NCBI GenBank assembly: GCA_934462945.1
Contig: CAKSJF010000001.1
Span: forward strand, 18,169-82,168
DNA: 64,000 nucleotides
Reading direction: 5' to 3'
Origin: an uncultured Clostridia bacterium
Lineage (GTDB): Bacteria > Bacillota > Clostridia > UBA1381
Shown here: piece after piece, positions 19,670 to 28,097 of the stretch
Layout: the number at the start of each line of letters is the position of its first letter
Numbering within the stretch: the stretch's first letter is position 1
Notes under the pieces: model-generated
The model's input: only the letters and a program-made list of their open reading frames with translations
What the model was told of the DNA's origin: nothing
The model's database searches: none
Translations under genes and position numbers: made by a program

Positions 19670-20092
19670 GTGAAAAGCTTATCAGCAGTACAAAACGATC
19701 ATTTAGAGGCAATCTACCGTTTGACCAGTCTGACTGAATATGTGCGTCTGACCGATCTTGCCCGGACGCTCTCTCTTTCCAAACCGAGTGTTTACCGGGC
19801 TGTGAATGCGCTGAAAAAGGATGGCTATGTAAAGCATGAGCCATACGGTGCAATCGGTCTGACCGAGGAGGGAAAGAAACTGGGCGGCAGCATTTATGAG
19901 AGAAAACGCGTGGTAAAGCGATTTTTAAACGAGGTTTTAAAACTGCCGGAAACAACAGCAGAACAGGAGGCATCCCAGCTTTTAGCGGTCATGAGCGAGG
20001 AAGTATATGCCAGCATGGAACGCTATTTCCTTTTGCGGAAATCGGAAAATAAACGGTTTCTGTCGGGGGAGCTGATCGGCACATTAAGATAG
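19670..20092 (+). CDS. DtxR/MntR-like transcriptional regulator with altered metal site
   Basis: 140 residues. The winged helix is clear (VRLTDLARTLSLSKPSVYRAVNAL, then KDGYVKHEPYGAIGLTEEG), followed by the helical dimer domain. Aligned by eye with MntR, the N-terminal D and E (QNDHLEAIY) remain, but the histidine of the RHELLEQFL segment is lysine (KRVVKRFL) and the Glu/His of EGIEHH are replaced (SQLLAVM). It may therefore bind DNA without manganese or iron. The start is taken as GTG at 19670, seven bases after AGGAGG; an ATG at 19664 is too close to it. No metal transporter is adjacent. Confidence 0.8.
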   Translation: MKSLSAVQNDHLEAIYRLTSLTEYVRLTDLARTLSLSKPSVYRAVNALKKDGYVKHEPYGAIGLTEEGKKLGGSIYERKRVVKRFLNEVLKLPETTAEQEASQLLAVMSEEVYASMERYFLLRKSENKRFLSGELIGTLR

Positions 20093-20143
20093 GGGATGTC
20101 AAAAAAAGCACAGACTGTTCGGCACTCTTTTTTTACATCCCCT
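20091..20143. repeat. dyad element with internal bidirectional terminator, copy 1
   Basis: Outer arms AGGGGATGT and ACATCCCCT are perfect inverted repeats. Inside lie A-run, GCACAGACTGTTCGGCACT and T-run, giving U-tracts on either strand. It sits between convergent genes. A close relative is at 32318-32366. Confidence 0.7.
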
Positions 20144-20147
20144 CCGG

Positions 20148-21689
20148 TTAAAGAATTTGATTATTTACAAAAAGAACATCTCCGCGATCGTGCAGTTCCA
20201 GTGGAATGCTGCTTTCAAAGCAGTTGTTCAGAATTTTGATACCGGTATGGTAATAGGGTGCTTTGGGTGTCGGTGTGAACCCCTCCGGAATCACACGGAT
20301 ATTTGCCCGTTCGCCCAAAAACTGACAATTTGCTATTGTCAGATCGCGGATCGGATCTGATTCAAACCAATAATTAGCATCCCCGGTTAAAAGAATGGGG
20401 AGGGATAACTGACACTGATCAACAACAACCTTTTCTCTTGATTGCAGGCGCAGGTGTGAATTTGCCTTTCCAAAGCGTGTGTTGCGGATTTCAATTTCTG
20501 CGTTGGTGGAAAGATTTTCGATCAGGTCGCCGGGGGCGAATACTCCGGCGCGGTCTAATGTGAGCGCTATATGCCATCTGTCGGAAATTTTCCGGTCAAT
20601 GATACGATAACGTCCATGCTCCTCCATGGATGTTCCGCGCAAGACGGCAATTTCATCTCCAATTCCGAAAATATCAGAATCTGCCGGGAAGATATGGCTT
20701 TGCTTTGCACGGACTGCATAGACGGTGTTACATTCTGTGCGCTCCACCTGATAAAAATTGGAATGGATATTTAAAGCGTCATCTATTGTCCCCTCAAAAA
20801 TACTGTCCGAAATGCTGATCTTTCCCTTGCAGGAAACAAAATGAATCCCGTCTGCGGCATTTGTGATGATCCCGTGGGAAAGCTGATCATAAGTAAGGCG
20901 TATATTCCGGAGCGTGATATTTCTTGTATATAAGGCGAGAAACCCCATACCGCCGCCGTTTAAAATCCGATAATTTTGAATCTCTATATTTTCCGAATGA
21001 AACATAGCGACGCTGGATAAGCTGCGATGTTCGTGCCCGATCACAATGGTGTGATTTTCATTCCAATGCTCCGGAAAATCTCCGCAAAAAATGAAATCCT
21101 CTCCCTCTTGGCGGACGCGCACATGCAAAATATCAGACGCGGGGGGTGTTTCTTGCTCTACAATTTCCTCTCCGAGATAGACTACGGCCAAGCCTGCTCC
21201 CTCACGGGTATCCTTTTCAAATGCCTGAATAAAAATTGTTCCGTCAGTATGAATCGATGTGTTTTCCCAGGTTTTAGAATAGGGAATAAAGTATCCGTTT
21301 TCTGCGCGGCATGGAAATTTCTCTTTTGCATGCGCCCGGATTTCTCTGCCGCTGCGGCTGATGATATCAAGCTCGGTATAGAGGGAACGGTCGTATTCTA
21401 CCGTTACATTTTTGATGGTGATATTGCTGCAATTGTCTATGATAAACGGCTGAATTTTTCCGTGCATTGTGATGATTGCTCCGCCAAAATCCAGAGTCAC
21501 ATCATGTAGATTCTTTAAGTAAAAGGCACAGGGGAGCTGATTGATTTTTCCTGTATCACCGGTTACAGCAAGATATTTTTTTTCAGTGACCGGAATTGTC
21601 TGATCTAATGTAATATTGCGTTTTTCCGGATCAAACTGATATACAGTATGATTTTGAAAATTTGTTTTAGTAGAAAATAGTTGATTCAT
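20148..21689 (-). CDS. right-handed beta-helix protein, GH110-like
   Basis: 513 residues with repeated short beta-strand and Asn/Ile patterns of a parallel beta-helix (NCSNITIKNVTVEYDRS, FHSENIEIQNYRI, YTRNITLRNIRLTY). The block ADGIHFVSCKGKISISDS followed by GTIDDALNIHSNF resembles GH110 alpha-1,3-galactosidases, whose active site lies in such a DD/N/H segment. No signal peptide is seen, so it would be intracellular. It is two bases from the broken glycosidase-like gene upstream and was likely in its operon. GH110 is a by-eye family assignment; another beta-helix glycosidase or lyase is possible. Confidence 0.65.
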   Translation of the reverse strand: MNQLFSTKTNFQNHTVYQFDPEKRNITLDQTIPVTEKKYLAVTGDTGKINQLPCAFYLKNLHDVTLDFGGAIITMHGKIQPFIIDNCSNITIKNVTVEYDRSLYTELDIISRSGREIRAHAKEKFPCRAENGYFIPYSKTWENTSIHTDGTIFIQAFEKDTREGAGLAVVYLGEEIVEQETPPASDILHVRVRQEGEDFIFCGDFPEHWNENHTIVIGHEHRSLSSVAMFHSENIEIQNYRILNGGGMGFLALYTRNITLRNIRLTYDQLSHGIITNAADGIHFVSCKGKISISDSIFEGTIDDALNIHSNFYQVERTECNTVYAVRAKQSHIFPADSDIFGIGDEIAVLRGTSMEEHGRYRIIDRKISDRWHIALTLDRAGVFAPGDLIENLSTNAEIEIRNTRFGKANSHLRLQSREKVVVDQCQLSLPILLTGDANYWFESDPIRDLTIANCQFLGERANIRVIPEGFTPTPKAPYYHTGIKILNNCFESSIPLELHDRGDVLFVNNQIL

Positions 21690-21690
21690 T

Positions 21691-23649
21691 TTATTGATTC
21701 CTTTCTAACGTTATTAACGCTGTTCCAAGCGTGGGCAGTTCGTCAAGCAGAAAAGCAGTGTAACCGTCTGCATTCTTTTTCCCGCGGATGGTTTCAGTTT
21801 TTAGAATACTGCTGCCGCAGGAGATCGTTGCACAGATTGTTTCTGCATCTGTTTTGATCGACAGCTCAACATTTTTTGCAGACTCTGTTGCAAAATTTGC
21901 GGCAAAATACGCATTTCCTCTGACCCAAACCGACACGCGGTGAAAAGAGGAAACATATGCAGGGAGCGTATTTTTGGAAAGCCACCGGAGTGTGTTTTTT
22001 GTATGAATGTTTCTGGGCAGACTAAAGCACCATTGGAAAGGAGAAATCCCATCCACAGCAATTCTTCCGCCGAGTTTGTTTTCAAAAATACCGGCGCTCA
22101 TACCCCGAACATGTTCTGAAAGGTCACGGTTTTCTGCGGTATATTCTGCTTTTTCGTCTGTTTTTTCAATTGTATAAGTCTCCCGGATGCTCCAGACAAA
22201 GCCTTGGCGGATATTTCTTCTGTGTCTGCCGGGCATATTCAGCGGATGCTCCAATTCCTGTTCTAAGGTGTCTTTCGTAAAGACCCCAGTGGTCTGAAAG
22301 CCGGTATATTCGCCAAAGCCGCGGTTATTTAAAACATCCAGAGCGTTTGCATCGAGCAAAACACCTTTTGAAAGACATTCCATCAATGCTTTCTCCGGAA
22401 TATGCAAAGCCGTATTCTGATCCATGAAAAATACCTGCATATGCTCCGGGTCACAGGCATACGGTATTCCGATCAGGTGTAAATCCTGTGCCTGCGGCAG
22501 GGACTGAAAAAAATTCCACTTTTGTTCAGCCGGATAGGCAGCGCTTGTCTGATCCCACCAAAAACCTGCGCCGGAGAGCGGCTGCGTTCCAAAGGCAGAG
22601 GTCAGAAGTGTGCTATAAGAACGGGCGTTTTCAGCCATTTCAAAGAATTTCTCATGCTCTTCTCCGATCATTTCCTCCTTGGAGAGTACGTTATATGCCG
22701 TTCCGGTACAGCCTGCCGCCTGATAAATAAAGGATTCAAACACAGTAAAGGACGGAGATTTTTTCAGGCTTTGATAAGGAAAATTCTCAATTTCCGATTC
22801 AATCCTGTTTGCAAATGCCGGGAGATCGCGAATCTGCATAGAAATGCGGTTTGCTTTATCCAGCACGTCTGTGATGTGAAAATCGGTGTAGACACCGCCG
22901 CCGGGACGCCAGTAGATTTCAGGCGTTTCTTTTGCAGCAAGCATTTCTGCCCAATGCGCACAGTCCAGTCCGTCTGTTCCTGACATGTGCGTCATAGCGC
23001 CCAGGGTGATTTTTGGGTCAATTTCGTGCACAGCAGTCTCCACATGATGATAAACCTCGCCGATTCTCTGTGCGTTATATTGAATCCATGCCGTGCGCAG
23101 TTTTGTCCGGGTTTCGGTATCCGTACTATTGAATTGTTCATAAAGCTGTTTACGCGTAAGAATCTTAAATTCAGGATACTGCTTGAAAAAACGCTTGACA
23201 CATCAATCACAGGCACAGGCAAGAGAGCTGATATCATCATCAATATAGATCACATCCGGATGCAGCCGGGCATAAATCCGGTATTGCTCCTGATAATACT
23301 GTATATTTTTCTTGCTTGACGGACAAAGTTTTCCGTCAATCCTGTCTCCCTCCATTGTAACATAAGGTTTGAATGCTCTCATATCGGGATCAACATCCTC
23401 GGAAAAGAATCCAATCGTTGTTAAAACATTGATTCCGGCAAGCATCTGCTTTGATTTCACCATATCCAGGTAAGGTTTTAATATATTTGCCTGTTTCTGA
23501 TGATAGGAAAGCGACTTCACAGAATGTGTAAACTGTGAAAAAAAGAAAACCTCATCAAATGCCTTTTGGTAACAGTCAAGATTTTTTTCAAGATCTTCAA
23601 CATTGGCAGAGTTGATTCTCAATGCTGATGTATATCTGGTATGCATCAT
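21691..23649 (-). pseudogene. glycosidase-like protein interrupted by one in-frame TGA
   Basis: One reading frame of about 653 codons is split only by a TGA at 23203-23205; there is no frameshift. The upstream piece (148 residues) begins at an ATG behind AGGAGGTGG and ends IYIDDDISSLACACD. After the stop the frame continues CVKRFFKQYPEF into the 450-residue remainder. Related TIM-barrel hydrolases often read DDDxR...CxCxxC at this place, so TGA probably replaces CGA (Arg). A downstream piece could be translated from GTG 23043, but would lack the barrel's first third. The C-terminal third resembles the non-catalytic beta domains of such enzymes. Exact family not recognised. Confidence 0.75.
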
Positions 23650-23659
23650 ACCACCTCCT

Positions 23660-23677
23660 CATGCTTAGTTTAGCATG
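23660..23677. promoter_or_regulatory. inverted repeat between divergent genes, operator candidate
   Basis: CATGCT and AGCATG are separated by six bases (TAGTTT), just upstream of the broken glycosidase gene and opposite the AraC gene. Possible regulator site; inference only. Confidence 0.3.
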
Positions 23678-23726
23678 CTTCAGTCCTTTAGTAAATATAA
23701 AATACTTGCTTATATTTATAAAATTA

Positions 23727-23755
23727 TTGCTTTATTGATGATTTTGTGATAAAAT
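23727..23755 (+). promoter_or_regulatory. promoter of the first AraC regulator
   Basis: TTGCTT, 17 bases, TAAAAT, 32 bases ahead of the ATG. Confidence 0.5.
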
Positions 23756-23787
23756 GATCGCAAGAATCGAAAAAAGGAGAAGCTGTC

Positions 23788-24588
23788 ATGGATATTGGCT
23801 TTTTAAACTATGCTGAGCATTGTTCGGAGGATATTTATTTTCTGCATTATGGAATCAAGCAGTGCAAGCCTGCGGAATTGTGTCCTCCAATGATCCGGAA
23901 CATGTATTATCTGCATTATGTGATTAAGGGAGAGGGAACATTTTCTGATGGAATAAAAACATATCCGATCCGAAAGGGGGATTTGTTTGCGATCTATCCG
24001 GATGATGTGGTGTCCTATTGGGCAGATTCTGAAAATCCTTGGTATTTTTGCTGGATTGGCTTTGATGGAATAAAATCGGCGGAGTATTATCATAAAATCG
24101 GAATCAGCCGTGAACAGCCGGTGCGCCGGGTGGATGGAAGAAAATTTTTTCATACGGTAATGCAATGCTATTTGTATACAAAAAATCATACCGAGGTTTC
24201 CCAACTAAGACTGACGGGTTATTTATATGAGGCATTGGCTGATTTGGAAGGCGAGCCGGAAATGAAGATTACTTCGCATCGTGCAGTTTCTACGGCAATT
24301 CAGTATATGCGTTACCAATACGATCAGAAAATTTTTGCATCCGATGCGGCACGCTATGTCAATCTTGAATACAGCTATTTTTACCGTCTTTTCAAAAAAG
24401 AAACCGGAATCACCCCGGAGCGTTACCTCATCAATATCCGGATAGAGGCGGCGAAAAAGTTGATTCAAAAGGGTGTTCCCTTTAAAGAAATTCCGCAGAT
24501 GATCGGGATTGGAAACGTATATCAGTTTTCCAAATGGTTTCAAAAGTATGCTGGCATGCTCCCGTCGGAATATCGAAAAATAAAATAA
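23788..24588 (+). CDS. AraC family transcriptional regulator
   Basis: 266 residues. The N-terminal cupin-like sensor domain (about 1-140) contains MYYLHYVIKGEGTFSDG and IRKGDLFAIYPDD. The C-terminal pair of helix-turn-helices (about 165-266) shows ASDAARYVNLEYSYFYRLFKKETGITPERYL and IPQMIGIGNVYQFSKWFQKYAGMLPSEYRK. AraC proteins of this kind sense a sugar and activate nearby catabolic genes. It is divergent from the GH110-like and glycosidase-like genes, so those are the likely targets. AAAGGAG precedes the ATG. Confidence 0.9.
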   Translation: MDIGFLNYAEHCSEDIYFLHYGIKQCKPAELCPPMIRNMYYLHYVIKGEGTFSDGIKTYPIRKGDLFAIYPDDVVSYWADSENPWYFCWIGFDGIKSAEYYHKIGISREQPVRRVDGRKFFHTVMQCYLYTKNHTEVSQLRLTGYLYEALADLEGEPEMKITSHRAVSTAIQYMRYQYDQKIFASDAARYVNLEYSYFYRLFKKETGITPERYLINIRIEAAKKLIQKGVPFKEIPQMIGIGNVYQFSKWFQKYAGMLPSEYRKIK

Positions 24589-24652
24589 TTTTTATTTTCT
24601 AATCTTTCTTTAATCTTTCACCGCTACAATATAGGTAAAGGAGTTGAGAAAG

Positions 24653-25384
24653 ATGGCAATTGAAGTATTTAACCGATACGAACACAAGTACCTCTTAGAC
24701 CGGAAATCATTTTTAAAAGCGCAGGAGATTATGTCGTTCCACATGAAATCCGATCCCTATAATATCAATGGCAAGCCATACACCATTGCAAATATCTATT
24801 ATGACACATCGGACGATTATCTGATCCGAAGTTCTTTAGAAAAACCGGCATACAAAGAAAAGCTCCGGCTTCGCGCCTATGGCGTGCCGGGGATGGATAC
24901 CAAGGTGTTTTTAGAGATCAAGAAAAAATATAATGGGATTGTGAACAAAAGGCGGAGCGTATTAAAGCTTTCCGAAGCATACCGGTTTACCGAAACCGGC
25001 ATCCTGCCAAGGTATCAGGATTACATGAATCCCCAGGTATTATCGGAGCTTTCCTATTTTCTGAAATTTTATCAGCCAGTTCCAAAGCTATACCTTGCCT
25101 ATGACCGGATTGCATATTTTGAGGAGGGAAACCCGGATCTCCGGATTTCCTTTGATCAAAACATCCGTTCCCGGCGGTTTGGTGTGGCGCTGGAGCTGGG
25201 AGATTACGGCGAGCCGCTGTTTGATCAGAATACCTATTTGATGGAAATTAAAACGTCCCTTGCAAAGCCGCTCTGGCTCTGTAAAATGTTAGACGAACTG
25301 AATCTTTCAAGGGTGAGCATTTCCAAATACGGAACGGAATATGCGCGGTATGTAAGTGAAAATCAAAGCAGAATGGCAGTGTAG
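24653..25384 (+). CDS. VTC-domain protein, polyphosphate polymerase-like
   Basis: 243-residue soluble protein of the VTC family, whose eukaryotic member VTC4 makes polyphosphate from ATP inside a basic tunnel. The pattern of basic and acidic tunnel residues is visible: FNRYEHKYLLD at the start, EKLRLRAYG, FLEIKKKYNGIVNKRR, and MEIKTSLAKPLW near the end. The ATG at 24653 lies nine bases after AAAGGAG; a TTG at 24644 abuts it and is rejected. It leads a three-gene operon with DUF4956 and CotH genes, a set that recurs in Clostridia. Whether these proteins make polyphosphate is not certain. Confidence 0.87.
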   Translation: MAIEVFNRYEHKYLLDRKSFLKAQEIMSFHMKSDPYNINGKPYTIANIYYDTSDDYLIRSSLEKPAYKEKLRLRAYGVPGMDTKVFLEIKKKYNGIVNKRRSVLKLSEAYRFTETGILPRYQDYMNPQVLSELSYFLKFYQPVPKLYLAYDRIAYFEEGNPDLRISFDQNIRSRRFGVALELGDYGEPLFDQNTYLMEIKTSLAKPLWLCKMLDELNLSRVSISKYGTEYARYVSENQSRMAV

Positions 25385-25396
25385 GAGGAATGGAAA

Positions 25397-26083
25397 ATGA
25401 ATGAATTATTTAACACAATTTTAACCAATGTTTCAGCGGATATTACCGTTGGAACAGCATTGATCACGATGGTTTGCGCACTGCTTTTTGGCGGAGCGAT
25501 TGCCTTTACTTATCAGAAAACACAGGAGGAGGCAGTCTATCAGAGAAGTCTGGCAATCACGCTTTTCATGCTCCCGGTCATTCTTTCGGTGATTATCCTG
25601 TTTGTCGGGAGCAATGTGGCAAGAGCATTTTCCCTTGCCGGAACACTTTCGATCATCCGATTCCGCAGTAACCCCGGAGATGCTAAGGATATTGGCTATA
25701 TTTTCTTTGATATTGCCGCCGGACTAGCCTGCGGAGTAGGACTTTACGGCTATGGCATTCTGTTTGTTCTGCTGCTTTGCGCGGTCATGTTTGTTCTGGA
25801 GAAGTCGGGGGCATTTTTACCGAAATCTGTCCGGAAAATTTTAAAAATCACCATCCCGGAAAACCTCAATTATGAGGGTGCATTTAATGATATTTTGGAA
25901 CGCTATACCGACGACTGCACGCTGTCGCAGATTAAAACCACCGATTTAGGATCGCTTTTTCTGCTTTCCTACAATGTTTCGGTCAAGCCGGGCGCAAACG
26001 AACAGGAATTTATCAACGAATTAAGAACACGCAACGGAAATCTGACCATTCAGCTATCCGAGGCGGCAAAAATAATCAAGTGA
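25397..26083 (+). CDS. DUF4956 membrane protein
   Basis: 228 residues. About four membrane segments occupy residues 18-140, with SLAGTLSIIRFRSNPGDAKDIGYIFFD containing the conserved DUF4956 core (seen here as FRSNPGDAKD). A soluble C-terminal domain of about 90 residues follows. Function unknown; DUF4956 genes recur next to VTC and CotH genes, which suggests they work together at the membrane. It starts 12 bases after the VTC gene behind TAGGAGGA and is followed after ten bases by the CotH gene. Confidence 0.85.
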   Translation: MNELFNTILTNVSADITVGTALITMVCALLFGGAIAFTYQKTQEEAVYQRSLAITLFMLPVILSVIILFVGSNVARAFSLAGTLSIIRFRSNPGDAKDIGYIFFDIAAGLACGVGLYGYGILFVLLLCAVMFVLEKSGAFLPKSVRKILKITIPENLNYEGAFNDILERYTDDCTLSQIKTTDLGSLFLLSYNVSVKPGANEQEFINELRTRNGNLTIQLSEAAKIIK

Positions 26084-26093
26084 GGTGTTTTTT

Positions 26094-27980
26094 ATGAAAC
26101 GTATTTTATCTATGCTGATGACGTTTTTTATCATCTTTTCGATTCTTTCCTGCACACTTCATGCAGAGGAAAAGGAAAGATATCAGGAAATTTTCCACAA
26201 GGATCAGGTGATTGACGTATCGATTGAAATGGACGAAACCGATCTTCAGGACATGCGGAATTATCCGCAGAATGAGGAATACCATGCCGCCGATGTGACG
26301 GTGGACGGAATCACAGTAGAGAATGCCGGCATCCGGACAAAAGGCAATATGACGCTGAATTCTGTGGCAAATTCCGATTCCGAACGCTATAGCTACCGGA
26401 TCAAGTTTAATAAGTATGTCAAGGGAAATAAGCTTTTAGGTTTGGATGAGCTTTGCTTAAACAATGGCTATTCTGATGCCTCTTATATGCGGGAATATCT
26501 GCACTATGAAATTTTGAGATCACTTGGCATGAATGTGCCGGAGACAGTATTTTGCAGAGTATACTTAAATGGGGAATATGCAGGCTTGTATCTTGCTGTA
26601 GAGGGCTTAGACAGCACCTTTTTAAAGGATAATTTCGGCGAGAACTACAAGGACGGCAATTTCTATAAAATGGACGAGGGCGCAACCCTGGAATACCGGG
26701 AAAACGGAGATTACAGCTATGCGGATTTAAAGTCCGGAAGCGATGAGAATTTAGAAAGCTTTGCGGAATTTGTGAAAGCCTTAAATGACGTTCCGACCGG
26801 AGAAAAGGGCGAACTTGAAAGTATTCTGGATGTGGACAGCGCGTTAAAGTATATTGCCTCCAACACGGTTTTATGCAACTATGACAGCTACAACGGAAAC
26901 CGCCATCATAATTATTATCTCTATGAAAATGCCGACGGAAAATTTACCGTTGTTCCCTGGGATTTTAACATGTCCTTTGGCGGCTTTAACGGCGATAATT
27001 CCGAGGTTGGAATTGATGAACCGTATATCTCCGGCAGTCTGGAAACACTGCCCTTAATGAACAAGCTGCTTTCCGTACCGGAATACAAAGAAAAATACTA
27101 TGGGTATATCAAAGAAATCATGACGCTTTTGGAAAATTTTTTAGACCGTGTGAGTGAGTTAAAAGCCGTGCTTGCACCTTATGTCAAGGAAGATACCACA
27201 GCATTTTATTCCTATGATGAATTTGATCAGGCAACTACGGCAAATGGAAAGTCCTCCGTGATTGACTGTGTGACAAAGCGTCTGGAAAATCTGCAAAAGC
27301 AATTTTCGGGCGAGGCAGTCAAGACCACCGCACAGCAGAGCCGGGGAGATAAAAACAGACCAGGGATGCAGGACGGGCAGGATCGGCGCGAGCCTCCGCA
27401 GAACAGCGGCAATGGAGATCAGCCGGGAACACCGCCGGAGGGTCAAAGCGGTATGCCGCAAATGCCGCCGCAGGAGGACATGATGGGAAATCCGCCCCAG
27501 GACGGAGAAACGCCGCCGGAAAAACCGGACGGAAATATGCCGCAGGATCAGAACGGCACACCGCCGGAACGACCGGAGGGAGATATGTCGCAGGGCGGAC
27601 GTCCGGGCGTGTCAAACCGTTCGCGGAATAACACGATTCGCGTACATGTCAACGGACATTTGATTCGCTTTGAAAGTGATCCCTATTTAAAGAATGATTC
27701 CACCATGGTTGGATTCCGTGCAATCTTAGAGGCTTTGGGTGCAGACGTTACCTGGGATGATGAGACAAAAACCGTGACCGCAACAAAAGGAGATACAACT
27801 GTTTCTCTGACGATCGGCGAGAACACTGCCTATGTAAACGGTGAAAAAGTTGAGCTTGCCGCATCCCCGGAAATCTCCGGTCAGTCTACGATGATTCCGA
27901 TTCGTTTTATTTCGGAACAGCTTGGAATGAAGGTTGGCTGGGAGTCAGAAAACCGCTTGGTAACGATCGTAGAGAAATAA
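26094..27980 (+). CDS. CotH kinase family protein with C-terminal copper-amine-oxidase-N-like domain
   Basis: 628 residues with an N-terminal signal sequence (MKRILSMLMTFFIIFSILSC...LHA; cleavage or a lipobox are both possible). Residues about 30-380 form the CotH atypical kinase, with IRTKGNMTLNS, SYRIKFNKY, YLHYEILRSLGMNVPE, GNRHHNYYLYEN and the metal-binding VVPWDFNMSFGG. A 90-residue Pro/Gly/Asp/Gln-rich linker leads to a C-terminal domain of the copper-amine-oxidase-N type (VGFRAILEALGADVTWDD and IPIRFISEQLGMKVGWE). ATG 26094 has proper spacing from GAGGTG. It should act outside the membrane; the phosphorylated target is unknown. Confidence 0.88.
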   Translation: MKRILSMLMTFFIIFSILSCTLHAEEKERYQEIFHKDQVIDVSIEMDETDLQDMRNYPQNEEYHAADVTVDGITVENAGIRTKGNMTLNSVANSDSERYSYRIKFNKYVKGNKLLGLDELCLNNGYSDASYMREYLHYEILRSLGMNVPETVFCRVYLNGEYAGLYLAVEGLDSTFLKDNFGENYKDGNFYKMDEGATLEYRENGDYSYADLKSGSDENLESFAEFVKALNDVPTGEKGELESILDVDSALKYIASNTVLCNYDSYNGNRHHNYYLYENADGKFTVVPWDFNMSFGGFNGDNSEVGIDEPYISGSLETLPLMNKLLSVPEYKEKYYGYIKEIMTLLENFLDRVSELKAVLAPYVKEDTTAFYSYDEFDQATTANGKSSVIDCVTKRLENLQKQFSGEAVKTTAQQSRGDKNRPGMQDGQDRREPPQNSGNGDQPGTPPEGQSGMPQMPPQEDMMGNPPQDGETPPEKPDGNMPQDQNGTPPERPEGDMSQGGRPGVSNRSRNNTIRVHVNGHLIRFESDPYLKNDSTMVGFRAILEALGADVTWDDETKTVTATKGDTTVSLTIGENTAYVNGEKVELAASPEISGQSTMIPIRFISEQLGMKVGWESENRLVTIVEK

Positions 27981-27983
27981 GGA

Positions 27984-28012
27984 TTTACAATTCTTTCTTC
28001 CTGTGGTATACT
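27984..28012 (+). promoter_or_regulatory. promoter of the OmpR-type two-component operon
   Basis: TTTACA, 17 bases, TATACT, immediately after the CotH stop codon. Confidence 0.65.
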
Positions 28013-28031
28013 AAATATAAAGGAACAAAAA

Positions 28032-28081
28032 ACAATCCCTCCGTCAGAAAAGCCTGACTGAGGGATTGTCAATGTTTTATT
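28032..28081 (+). terminator. long hairpin between CotH and the response regulator
   Basis: A 16-position stem with one mismatch (ACAATCCCTCCGTCAG with CTGACTGAGGGATTGT, six-base loop, 28032-28069), followed by a T-rich run. It can end the CotH transcript, but it lies downstream of the next gene's promoter and so also sits in that gene's leader. Confidence 0.65.
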
Positions 28082-28097
28082 TTTGGAGGAAATTTCT

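Noticed and set aside
23203..23205. Selenocysteine at the TGA of the glycosidase-like gene
   Set aside because: The Cys-rich context is tempting, but glycosidases of this type are not known selenoproteins and I could not make out a convincing SECIS stem; nonsense change of CGA is simpler.
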